DNA from: JBKPNJ01 sp963695705
Lineage (GTDB): Bacteria > Actinomycetota > Actinomycetes > Propionibacteriales > Nocardioidaceae
Direction of reading: 5' to 3'
DNA length: 64,000 nucleotides
Assembly: GCA_963695705.1 (NCBI GenBank)
Contig: CAVOHB010000010.1
Span: 248,001-312,000, forward strand
The notes beneath the pieces were generated by a model. It worked only from the letters and a program-made list of their open reading frames with translations, was not told where the DNA came from and ran no database searches. The position numbers and the translations under genes are program-made. Below are positions 8,572-15,818 of this stretch, in pieces. Every line of letters starts with the position of its first letter. Positions within the stretch are counted from its first letter, which is position 1.

Positions 8572-8696
8572 CCGCACCCGCCAGCTTCCCGGCTCCGCTG
8601 CGCTCCGCCCGAGCCGCCGCATGCCTGGACGCCGTCATTCTCGGACTAGTGGCGGCTCCGAAGACACACATCAACCGCTTTGGCCCTCGGGTCGAG

Positions 8697-9020
8697 TCAA
8701 GCAGTCGTGGCCTCGGCTGCTTCCGGCTCGAGGGCGTCGGCCAGTTTCAGTAGGGCGTGGGCCAGACGCCGAGCCTGATCGGCGGTGACGTCCCGAACCG
8801 AGTCCTGGAGGTTCTCGATGTAGATGCCTTCGAGACGACCGTCCGCGTACTCGTCGATGCGGCGGATGCCTGCGATCTGGTGCCCGTCGTCGGACCAGCT
8901 GAGCACCTCGGACTCGTGTAGGGCGGTGACTCCGCCACCGAGGCGGCTCACATCGTCGCGGTCATGGGACCTGCACCAGCTGGGACAGGTCAGCGGCACC
9001 GGAGGGCTTGTCTCAGTCAT
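8697..9020 (-). CDS. DUF6907-type small protein
   Basis: 107 residues from ATG 9020, with CAGGAG six bases upstream. The N-terminal LTCPSWCRSHDRDDVSRLGG block (C-P-x-W-C followed by H) is the signature of small actinobacterial proteins annotated as DUF6907. The middle resembles a beta-rich fold (ALHESEVLSWSDDG) and the C-terminus is a long helix (VTADQARRLAHALLKLADAL) that also occurs at the end of helix-turn-helix regulators in Streptomyces and relatives. Function is unknown. It is a single gene, divergent from the TrmO-like gene with a 29-bp stem-loop between them. Confidence 0.7.
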   Translation of the reverse strand: MTETSPPVPLTCPSWCRSHDRDDVSRLGGGVTALHESEVLSWSDDGHQIAGIRRIDEYADGRLEGIYIENLQDSVRDVTADQARRLAHALLKLADALEPEAAEATTA

Positions 9021-9056
9021 GGCGCTCCTGCAAGCGGCTGGTCGCGGTCACCGTGC

Positions 9057-9085
9057 ACCCGCCGCGGCGTTCAGCCGCGGTGGGT
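9057..9085. promoter_or_regulatory. Stem-loop between divergent genes
   Basis: ACCCGCCGCGGC (9057-9068) pairs with GCCGCGGTGGGT (9074-9085) through a 5-nt loop, with one G-T pair. It lies between the divergent genes at 9020 and 9232. It may be an operator or a 5' leader structure. Confidence 0.4.
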
Positions 9086-9231
9086 CCATTCATACCCTCC
9101 TTCGAGGCGGTCGGCACGGCGAGCCGCGCTGAGTGTCGACGGTGCTCAATCAGCCGTTCCGAGTCGCGTAGGTATGGTCGTGACGTCCCCTTATGGAGCG
9201 TCAAGGCGGAGACCGGGCGGAAGGGTGGTCC

Positions 9232-9648
9232 ATGAGCGAGGTGCGGTACGAGGTGCAGCCGATCGGGTCGGTCGAGTCTCCGCTCAGCGACCGCGACGCC
9301 GCACCCAAACAGGGAGACGAAGGGTCACCGGAGTCCTGGCTCGTGTTCGACACCGCAGTGGCCGAGGGGATCCGCGATTTCGAGATCGGCAGCGAGATCA
9401 TCGTGCTGACCTGGCTCGACCGGGCCAACCGCGACACCCTGGTCGTCCACCCTCGTGGCGACGAAAGGAACCCGCTGCGTGGTGTGTTCAGCACCCGCTC
9501 CCCGGACCGCCCGAACCCGATCGGGCTGCACCGCGTTCGGATCGTCGACGTCGATGGGATGCGGGTCCGCGTGCGAGATCTGGAGGCGCTCGACCGGACG
9601 CCCATCGTCGATGTCAAACCCGTGCTCGAGCCAAGAGGCGAGCGGTGA
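9232..9648 (+). CDS. TrmO-family (TsaA/YaeB) methyltransferase
   Basis: 138 residues from ATG 9232. The core shows YEVQPIGSVESPL at the start and the family hallmark GVFSTRSPDRPNPIGLHRV (residues about 83-101), where the D-R-P-N-P-I-G segment forms part of the SAM site. Known TrmO enzymes add a methyl group to N6-threonylcarbamoyladenosine at position 37 of tRNA-Thr. The E. coli enzyme is about 235 residues; this short form has only the N-terminal beta-barrel domain, as in many archaeal and actinobacterial members, so the substrate is less certain. In-frame sequence upstream to 9193 is not conserved-looking. It is transcribed alone; a stem-loop follows at 9662. Confidence 0.8.
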   Translation: MSEVRYEVQPIGSVESPLSDRDAAPKQGDEGSPESWLVFDTAVAEGIRDFEIGSEIIVLTWLDRANRDTLVVHPRGDERNPLRGVFSTRSPDRPNPIGLHRVRIVDVDGMRVRVRDLEALDRTPIVDVKPVLEPRGER

Positions 9649-9661
9649 GTGAAACACAGAC

Positions 9662-9678
9662 AGCGGGCGATGCCCGCT
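9662..9678 (+). terminator. Short GC hairpin downstream of the TrmO-like gene
   Basis: AGCGGGC-GAT-GCCCGCT, 13 bp after the stop codon. It is a perfect 7-bp stem with no T-run. The remaining sequence to 9862 shows no gene. Confidence 0.5.
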
Positions 9679-9862
9679 ACAAGACCGGTTGGGCCCGCCA
9701 GTGACGCTGGCAGGCCGGGCGCGTGGTCCGGGCCCTGACCTTACTTGCCTGACCTGCAAGCGAACCCGAAGTGCTGTCTGCTCAACACCCCAGATCTAGA
9801 CCGCGTAACCATTGCAAGAACGGTCCGTGACCTCACAGGCAGTAAACCATACTTTGTGGCGA

Positions 9863-10564
9863 TCAGCCCTTGATTCTGCGGCGCTCGTTTGCGTTGCTGA
9901 TGAGTTCCTCGGCGACCAGCCGGAGCTTGGTGTTGCTCACCTGGGACACCCGAACCAGGTAGCCGAAGGCCCGCTCCTCGTTGAGCTCGTACCGCTCCAT
10001 GACCACGCCGATCGCCTGGCCGATGAGCTTGCGGGTGCGTAGTGCCTCGTTGAGGTGCGCCAGCTCACTGGCGAACGCCATGGCGGTCGCCGCGTGCGCG
10101 GCGAACACAGACGCGAACCGCAGTGCGTCGCCGCCGAACGCCTCCCTGGCCGCCGCATAGAGGTTGAGCGCGCCGAGCGTCGCATCCTCGGTGTAGAGCT
10201 GGACCGCCATCTGGGAGCCGATGCCGAGAGCCGCGGCCTTGGGACCGTAGGCGGGCCACCGCTCGTCGTGCCCGACGTCGCCGGCGAGAATGGACTTGGC
10301 CGCGTCGAGCACCTCCACGCAGGGGCCCTCACCGAGCTCGTACTGGATATCGTCGGCCCTGGACACGACGGCATCGCTGGGCGCCAGCGTCTCGAGTCGA
10401 CCATTCCCGTGCCGGATGGAGATGCTCGAGAAGTCCACCCCAGGAATCGTCTCCCGAGCCGTTCGGGTGATCAGTCGCAAGGTCTCGTCGACGTCGTTCG
10501 GTGCCTGCAGAGTCCGGGCGACCTGACTCATCACATCCGCAAGATCAGACTGATCTGCGCTCAC
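9863..10564 (-). CDS. GAF and ANTAR domain protein (RNA-binding antitermination regulator)
   Basis: 233 residues from GTG 10564, with AAGGAG five bases upstream. Residues about 15-160 form a GAF sensor domain (VDFSSISIRHGNGRLETLAP, GEGPCVEVLDAAKSILAGDV, GIGSQMAVQLYTEDATLGAL). Residues about 165-225 form an ANTAR domain: NEALRTRKLIGQAIGVVMER then RAFGYLVRVSQVSNTKLRLV, with the conserved G-x-A-x-G-V-x-M. ANTAR proteins bind twin hexaloop RNA hairpins and prevent termination; the signal is sensed by GAF. Such GAF-ANTAR proteins are abundant in Mycobacterium and Nocardioides. No target RNA was recognised nearby. It lies next to the WhiB gene, both on the minus strand. Confidence 0.9.
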   Translation of the reverse strand: MSADQSDLADVMSQVARTLQAPNDVDETLRLITRTARETIPGVDFSSISIRHGNGRLETLAPSDAVVSRADDIQYELGEGPCVEVLDAAKSILAGDVGHDERWPAYGPKAAALGIGSQMAVQLYTEDATLGALNLYAAAREAFGGDALRFASVFAAHAATAMAFASELAHLNEALRTRKLIGQAIGVVMERYELNEERAFGYLVRVSQVSNTKLRLVAEELISNANERRRIKG

Positions 10565-10688
10565 TTCGGCTCCTTCGACAAAGCCGACCCGAGCGCCCGG
10601 CTAATACCCTCAGTAGTGTCGCACGCCGCCTGCTGTTGCCACGCCCCGGCGGCCTGTCCAATGCGTGTGGGCGCGACTACCGACGCGA

Positions 10689-11018
10689 CTACCGACGTGG
10701 CATCGACGCGGCAGACGTGGCCAGGCGGACGCCGTCGGGGTCGAGGTCGTACTTCTTCCTCGCCGTCTCCAGCAGCTCACGCCAGGACGTCACGTCCGGC
10801 CTGCGCCGGAGCAGGGAGCGGCGTTCACGCTCGGTCATCCCGCCCCAGATGCCCCACTGCAGGTTGTTGTCCAGCGCCTCGGCCAGGCATTCGGCCAGTA
10901 CGGGACACTCGTCGCAGAGGCGCTTGGCTCGCGTCTGCGCGGCTCCGTCGACGAAGAGCTCATCTGACTCGGTGAACCGGCATTTCGCCAGTGATGCCCA
11001 GTGCGGGGTGGACTTCAT
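10689..11018 (-). CDS. WhiB-family iron-sulfur transcriptional regulator
   Basis: 109 residues from ATG 11018. The four cluster-binding cysteines are C13, C35, C38 and C44 (KCRF, then LCDECPVLAEC), and the signature turn GIWGGMTERERRSLLRR follows at residues 56-72. This C-x21-C-x2-C-x5-C layout with G[VI]WGG is diagnostic for Wbl proteins, which carry a 4Fe-4S cluster and act with the housekeeping sigma factor region 4. The C-terminal basic tail is short. The 200-bp upstream region is AT-rich near 11065-11100 and probably carries the promoter. Which Wbl class it belongs to cannot be settled here. Confidence 0.93.
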   Translation of the reverse strand: MKSTPHWASLAKCRFTESDELFVDGAAQTRAKRLCDECPVLAECLAEALDNNLQWGIWGGMTERERRSLLRRRPDVTSWRELLETARKKYDLDPDGVRLATSAASMPRR

Positions 11019-11230
11019 GCCGATCCTTCCAGAAACCTGGATAGAGGTAGGCAGAATCCCCGGGGGCCTAATAACCTAGAGTAATCATCTTGCTACTTTA
11101 TGTCAAAGGTGACTGCCCGAAGCCGGTTCTACGGTCGCGCATGCGGGGGCGGCGACGCGTGGGTGGCCGACCGGTTGAACCGTCTGTGTTGAGATAGACC
11201 GTTCCAATCGGTTACCGGACCCGGGGAGTC

Positions 11231-12763
11231 GTGCGCTCGATGAGGTTGAAACGACCGCGGCTGTCCATCCCGCCCAGGACCAACCGGGGCCCCCATGGCA
11301 GCCGTCGGCCCGCCCGGACTCTGGCGGCGGTGCTCGTCGGGCTGGTAGCTCTGGGCCAGGCGGCGACCGGGACAGCGTCCGGCAAGGGCCAGGAGCCGGC
11401 TGCCGGAGCCGTCTCGGCGCTGGGTCCCGGCAAGCCGAACATCGTGTTGATCATCACCGATGACCAGACGCTCGCGGACCTGCAGGTCATGTCCGTGGTC
11501 AAGAGACGACTCGCCGGACCAGGGACGACGTTCAGCAACAACTTCTCGCCGTACCCGCAGTGCTGTCCCGCACGGGCGACCATGCTCACCGGCCAGTACT
11601 CGCACAACCACCACGTCCAGGGAAACTCCTTGCCGTACGGGGGCTTCACCAAGCTCGACGACTCCGAGACGCTCCCGGTGTGGCTCCAGCGCGCGGGGTA
11701 CGACACCGCGATCGTGGGCAAGTACCTCAACGGCTATCCCAGCCCGGACGACGTGACCTACATACCGCCGGGATGGACCGACTGGCAGGTGCCGATCCGC
11801 AACATCTACAACTACCGGCACTGGCTGATGAACGAGAACGGCAAACAGGTGCCGTACTCGGGGACGTACCAGACGACGGTCTGGCTGAACAAGATCCTCG
11901 ACGACATCGACCGTTTCGCCGGCGACGCGCGGCCGCTGTTCCTGTGGGCGGGATTCCTGGCGCCACACACCGGCAAACCGATCGAGAGCGACGACCCGAA
12001 GGCCAACGGGGGACACATACCCACACCTGCCGTCGACAGTCGCTACCGCGACGCGCTCGTCGGTATGCGCCTGCCGAGGAAGCCGAGCATCAACGAGCAG
12101 GACCTCTCGGACAAGCCGTCGTTCGTCCAGACGGCCACGGTCAAGCGCACCGCCTCGCTCCGAGAGCTCAACCAGCAGCGCCGGGAGTCCCTGCTCTCGG
12201 TCGACGACGCGGTCGGCAGGATCCTCGACGAGTTCAAGGCCGTCGGCGAGTTCGACAACACGGTCTTCGTCTTCACCTCCGACAACGGGTTCCTGATCGG
12301 AGAGCACCGGCTGCTGGGCAAGATCCTGCCCTACGAGGAGTCGGTGAGGGTGCCGCTGATCTTCTCCGGACCAGGGCTCGATACGGGTGCGACCCGGATC
12401 GGACTGGTGAGTCTTGCCGACTTCGCCCCGACCGTGCTCGAGCTCGCCGGGGCCACCTCTCCGCTGGTGATCGACGGCGAGTCGCTGCTGCGGCGAATCC
12501 ATGGGCTCCCGGTCAGGCGACGCTCCATCCTGTTCCAGGCGGGGCCGCGCAGCGACCCGTCGAAGCGGTTCTACACCGCGATCCGGACCCCTTCGCACGT
12601 CTACGTCGAGTACGACACCGGGGAAACCGAGTTCTACGATCTCCGCAGCGATCCCTTCGAGCTCAACAGCATCAACGACCCGTCGGTGCAGCCCAGGGTT
12701 CGCCAACGACTTGCCGCGGCTCTGGCCACGCTGCGCAACTGCGCCGGCGCCAGCTGCCGGTGA
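11231..12763 (+). CDS. Secreted sulfatase (type I, formylglycine)
   Basis: 510 residues from GTG 11231 (GGGGAG just upstream; ATG 11240 is an alternative). The basic N-terminus and hydrophobic stretch (RRPARTLAAVLVGLVALGQA) form an export signal. KPNIVLIITDDQ carries the metal-binding aspartates D77-D78. C111-C112-P113-A114-R115 matches C-x-P-x-R, the site converted to formylglycine, followed by ATMLTGQYSHNHHV. The C-terminal metal site is FVFTSDNGFLIGEH. Overall closest to arylsulfatase/N-acetylglucosamine-6-sulfatase-like enzymes, including the C-terminal FYDLRSDPFELNSI. It would cleave sulfate esters outside the membrane. It is followed within 55 bp by a PIG-L deacetylase, so a combined role on sulfated or acetylated sugars is inference. 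Confidence 0.9.
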   Translation: MRSMRLKRPRLSIPPRTNRGPHGSRRPARTLAAVLVGLVALGQAATGTASGKGQEPAAGAVSALGPGKPNIVLIITDDQTLADLQVMSVVKRRLAGPGTTFSNNFSPYPQCCPARATMLTGQYSHNHHVQGNSLPYGGFTKLDDSETLPVWLQRAGYDTAIVGKYLNGYPSPDDVTYIPPGWTDWQVPIRNIYNYRHWLMNENGKQVPYSGTYQTTVWLNKILDDIDRFAGDARPLFLWAGFLAPHTGKPIESDDPKANGGHIPTPAVDSRYRDALVGMRLPRKPSINEQDLSDKPSFVQTATVKRTASLRELNQQRRESLLSVDDAVGRILDEFKAVGEFDNTVFVFTSDNGFLIGEHRLLGKILPYEESVRVPLIFSGPGLDTGATRIGLVSLADFAPTVLELAGATSPLVIDGESLLRRIHGLPVRRRSILFQAGPRSDPSKRFYTAIRTPSHVYVEYDTGETEFYDLRSDPFELNSINDPSVQPRVRQRLAAALATLRNCAGASCR

Positions 12764-12815
12764 TGTACGGTCCCGTCAACCGTCGCAGGATGATTTCCCG
12801 GATCGGAGACCCACA

Positions 12816-13589
12816 GTGACCGAGCCCCCCGCACAGCCGCATCCGCGCCCACCTGCGCTCAAGCCGCTCAAGGAGGACTGGAGCCGAGCGCTCGCCGTCG
12901 TCGCGCACCCCGACGACATGGAGTTCGGCGCTGCCTCGGCCGTCGCCCGCTGGACCGGACAGGGCAAGCAGATCGTGTACTGCATGGTCACCAGCGGCGA
13001 GGCCGGGATCGACGGCATGGATCCCGACGCCGCCCGGCGGACCCGCGAGGCCGAGCAGGTCGAGTCGGCGCGGGTCGTCGGCGTCGACGTCGTGGAGTTC
13101 CTCGGCCTGCCCGACGGCATCCTCGAGTACGGCGTACCGCTGCGCCGTGCGATCGCCGAGGTCGTACGGCGGCACCGACCCGAGATCGTGATCACCAACA
13201 ACTTCCGGGAGACCTGGGGGGCAACGGGCTTCAACCAGGCCGACCACATCGCGACCGGGCGCGCGACGCTCGACGCCGCCCGCGACGCCGGCAACCGCTG
13301 GGTGTTCCACGAGCAGATCGAGAGCGGTCTCGAGCCGTGGGGTGGCGTGAGCCAGGTCTGGGCGGGCGGTTCACCCAACGCAAGGCACGGGGTGGACACC
13401 ACGGACACGTTCGACGCGGGGGTGGCGTCCCTGCGCGCGCACCAGGCCTACATCGACGGGCTCGGCTGGGAGAACTTCGACGCCGCCGAGTTCCTCGAAG
13501 GCGTCGGGCGGGGAACCGGGACCGCGATGGGGGTCACGTTCGCGACCGCATTCGAGGTGCTCAGCCTGGGCTGGGGCGAGGACGACTGA
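12816..13589 (+). CDS. PIG-L family deacetylase
   Basis: 257 residues from GTG 12816, with GGAG eight bases upstream. ALAVVAHPDDMEFGAASAVA contains the zinc motif H31-P-D33-D34; the third ligand is in NQADHIATGRATLDAARDAG. PIG-L (LmbE) enzymes hydrolyse N-acetylglucosamine amides; actinobacterial members include MshB and Mca of mycothiol metabolism. The length is slightly shorter than MshB and the flanking residues are not those of a clear mshB or mca, so the substrate is unknown. The stop is 50 bp before a convergent sugar dehydrogenase gene. No signal peptide is seen, so it acts in the cytosol. Confidence 0.9.
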   Translation: MTEPPAQPHPRPPALKPLKEDWSRALAVVAHPDDMEFGAASAVARWTGQGKQIVYCMVTSGEAGIDGMDPDAARRTREAEQVESARVVGVDVVEFLGLPDGILEYGVPLRRAIAEVVRRHRPEIVITNNFRETWGATGFNQADHIATGRATLDAARDAGNRWVFHEQIESGLEPWGGVSQVWAGGSPNARHGVDTTDTFDAGVASLRAHQAYIDGLGWENFDAAEFLEGVGRGTGTAMGVTFATAFEVLSLGWGEDD

Positions 13590-13640
13590 GCCGCGCCGGA
13601 GTGCGACACGAAGTATGGCCGGCGTACTGGTGAATGCCGC

Positions 13641-14834
13641 TCAGAAGACTGCGACGGCGCGCAGCACCATGTCGGTGCTGCCGTTCGCCGTGGTGATGTA
13701 GAGCGCGCCGTCCGGGCCTTGGGTGACCGAGCGGAGGCGACCGTAGGGACCGTCGAGCGCGGCCGGCAGGCGTACGCTGACCAGCCTGTTGGCCTCATTG
13801 AAGCGCATCAGCCGGAGCGCCGAGTCCTTCAGCGCGGCCACGGCCAGCACCCCGCGCAGTGACCTCCAGCGGGGGTCGGACAACCAGGCGGCGCCTGAGG
13901 TGGCCACGGTCGGAAATCCCGAGCTCCACTTGGCGACGATGGCGTGGGGAAACTCCGCGAGGTCGGTCATCGGCACCGACTCGTTGTACCCGGGCACCGG
14001 GTTCCACCCATAGTTGCCGCCGGGCACGAGCCGGTTGACCTCGTCGTCACGATCGGGCCCGTGCTCCACCGACCACATCGTGTCCCCGGGTCTCCAGGCG
14101 AGTCCCTGGACGTTTCGGTGGCCATAGGTGTAGATCCGCCTCGTGTTGGCGTTGGTTGCCTGGGCAAAGGGGTTGCCCGGCATCCCCTTTCCGGTGAAGC
14201 GGTTCACCCGCAGCACCTTGCCGCCGAGGCTGGTCAGGTCCTGAGGGTTGGTTCCGGTGGCCGCGTCGCCGGTGCCGATGAACAGGGCGCCAGCGGGGCT
14301 GATCTTGAGGCGGCAGCCGCCGTGCCGTCCGCTGGTGGACGGCATTCCCGTCACGAGTGTCTCGATCCGCCGGACGTGGGTGCGTGCGTGGTTCAGCCGC
14401 CAGGCTGCGACCCGGACATCGTGTCCCCCACCCGCGGTGGAGGCGCCGTAACAGGCGTATATCCGCCGGTTCCGGCCGAACCTCGGGTCGACCGCCAGGG
14501 ACATCAGACCCGTCTCGCCCGACTCCCAGATGAAGTCCGGGCCGTCCAGCAGGGTGCGCACGTGTCCGGCCGGAGTGCGCAGCAGCAGGCGCTTCCTCGT
14601 ACGTTCCGTGACGAGCATGCCGCCTCGCGGCAGGAACTCCACGTCCCAGGGGATGTCGAGCCCCTTCATGACCGGTGTCACGTGCCAGGCAACCGCGGCG
14701 GCCCGCTCGGCGACGCCGTTGGTCGACCCGCCAGCGGCAGGCGGGTCGGCTGCGCAGGCCGAGGCAGACACCAGCCCGGCGGCCAGGACGAGACCTACGC
14801 ACCTCAGGTAGCTAAGAGTCCCAGTTCCATGCAC
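13641..14834 (-). CDS. PQQ-dependent sugar dehydrogenase (glucose/sorbosone dehydrogenase, lipoprotein-like N-terminus)
   Basis: 397 residues. The N-terminus CVGLVLAAGLVSASAC looks like a signal with a possible lipobox at SAC. The body has six-bladed beta-propeller features of the GSDH family: MKGLDIPWDVEFLPRGGMLV, TERTRKRLLLR, GETGLMSLAVDPRFGRNRR, RHGGCRLKISPAGALFIGTG and YTYGHRNVQGLAWRPGDTMW followed by SVEHGPDRDDEVNRL and GGNYGWN. In characterised members the histidine in the first propeller block and this GHRN region contact PQQ and calcium. Here the first block has W in the expected region, so catalytic activity is not certain. Predicted to oxidise aldose sugars at the outer face of the membrane. 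It is convergent with the PIG-L gene. Confidence 0.88.
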   Translation of the reverse strand: MHGTGTLSYLRCVGLVLAAGLVSASACAADPPAAGGSTNGVAERAAAVAWHVTPVMKGLDIPWDVEFLPRGGMLVTERTRKRLLLRTPAGHVRTLLDGPDFIWESGETGLMSLAVDPRFGRNRRIYACYGASTAGGGHDVRVAAWRLNHARTHVRRIETLVTGMPSTSGRHGGCRLKISPAGALFIGTGDAATGTNPQDLTSLGGKVLRVNRFTGKGMPGNPFAQATNANTRRIYTYGHRNVQGLAWRPGDTMWSVEHGPDRDDEVNRLVPGGNYGWNPVPGYNESVPMTDLAEFPHAIVAKWSSGFPTVATSGAAWLSDPRWRSLRGVLAVAALKDSALRLMRFNEANRLVSVRLPAALDGPYGRLRSVTQGPDGALYITTANGSTDMVLRAVAVF

Positions 14835-15010
14835 TCTCCCAATGTCGCGGGTCGGGCGCGGGTCTGGCTACCGACCGGCGCCGGTCGTTGCTGAACGGTA
14901 ATCGGTCGGCAACCGGTAACGTGCTCACGTCTTGACCACATGTGCGGGCCACCGTTCCCCGCTAGCGTTTTGCCTGCCCTCGAAAGTCCGCCGGAAAGGG
15001 AAAGCATCCC

Positions 15011-15817
15011 ATGTCGAGAGCCACGTCCGATGCATCCGCAATGCCCGGCAACGCCTCAGGGGCCGACGCGCCCGCCGCGCGCGCCGTCGACGTGAGCAAG
15101 ACCTACGGGGTCGGCCAGGCCGTCGTCAAGGCGCTGGACATGGTAGATGCCGAGTTCAGAGCCGGTGAGTACACCGCGGTGATGGGTCCGTCCGGCTCAG
15201 GCAAGTCGACACTGATGCACTGCATGGCCGGGCTCGACACCGTCACGTCGGGGGAGGTCTACATCGGGGACACCGAGATCACGCGGCTGCACGACAAGGA
15301 GCTCACTCGGCTTCGACGCGACCGGATCGGCTTCGTGTTCCAGTCCTACAACCTGGTGCCCACCCTGACCGCCGCCGAGAACATCACCCTGCCGCTGTCG
15401 ATCGCTGGTCGCCACCCCGACAAGGACTGGTACGACACGGTGATCTCCATCGTCGGGCTCGCCAACCGGCTCGAGCACCGCCCGAACGAGATGTCCGGCG
15501 GCCAGCAGCAACGGGTGGCGTGCGCACGTGCCCTCATGAGCCGACCGTCCATCGTCTTCGCCGACGAGCCGACGGGGAACCTCGACTCGCACGCCAGTGC
15601 AGAGGTGCTTGCGTTCCTCCGCAAGAGCGTGGACGAGTTCGACCAGACGATCGTGATGGTCACGCACGACCCGCTGGCCGCCGCCTACACCGATCGCGTG
15701 GTGTTCCTCGGCGACGGCCGGGTGGTCTGCGAGCTGCGCAACCCGACGGCACATGACGTCCTGGAGCAGATGAAGCAGCTCAGCAGTCTCGAGGCGTCGC
15801 CCGACGAGGTGGCCTGA
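15011..15817 (+). CDS. ABC transporter ATP-binding protein (MacB/LolD type)
   Basis: 268 residues. Walker A is GPSGSGKST, the signature is SGGQQQR, Walker B is PSIVFADEPTGNLDS, and the switch histidine is in MVTHDP. The GNLDS and RLHDKELTRLRRDRIGFVFQ blocks place it in the MacB/LolD/FtsE branch that partners with FtsX-like permeases. A GGAAAGGGAAAG purine-rich site precedes the ATG. The permease gene follows after one base, so they form a two-gene operon. Such systems act as mechanotransmitters or export peptides, lipids or drugs; the substrate cannot be told. The upstream region contains an AACCGGTAAC motif also seen, inverted, before the sulfatase. Confidence 0.93.
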   Translation: MSRATSDASAMPGNASGADAPAARAVDVSKTYGVGQAVVKALDMVDAEFRAGEYTAVMGPSGSGKSTLMHCMAGLDTVTSGEVYIGDTEITRLHDKELTRLRRDRIGFVFQSYNLVPTLTAAENITLPLSIAGRHPDKDWYDTVISIVGLANRLEHRPNEMSGGQQQRVACARALMSRPSIVFADEPTGNLDSHASAEVLAFLRKSVDEFDQTIVMVTHDPLAAAYTDRVVFLGDGRVVCELRNPTAHDVLEQMKQLSSLEASPDEVA

Positions 15818-15818
15818 C

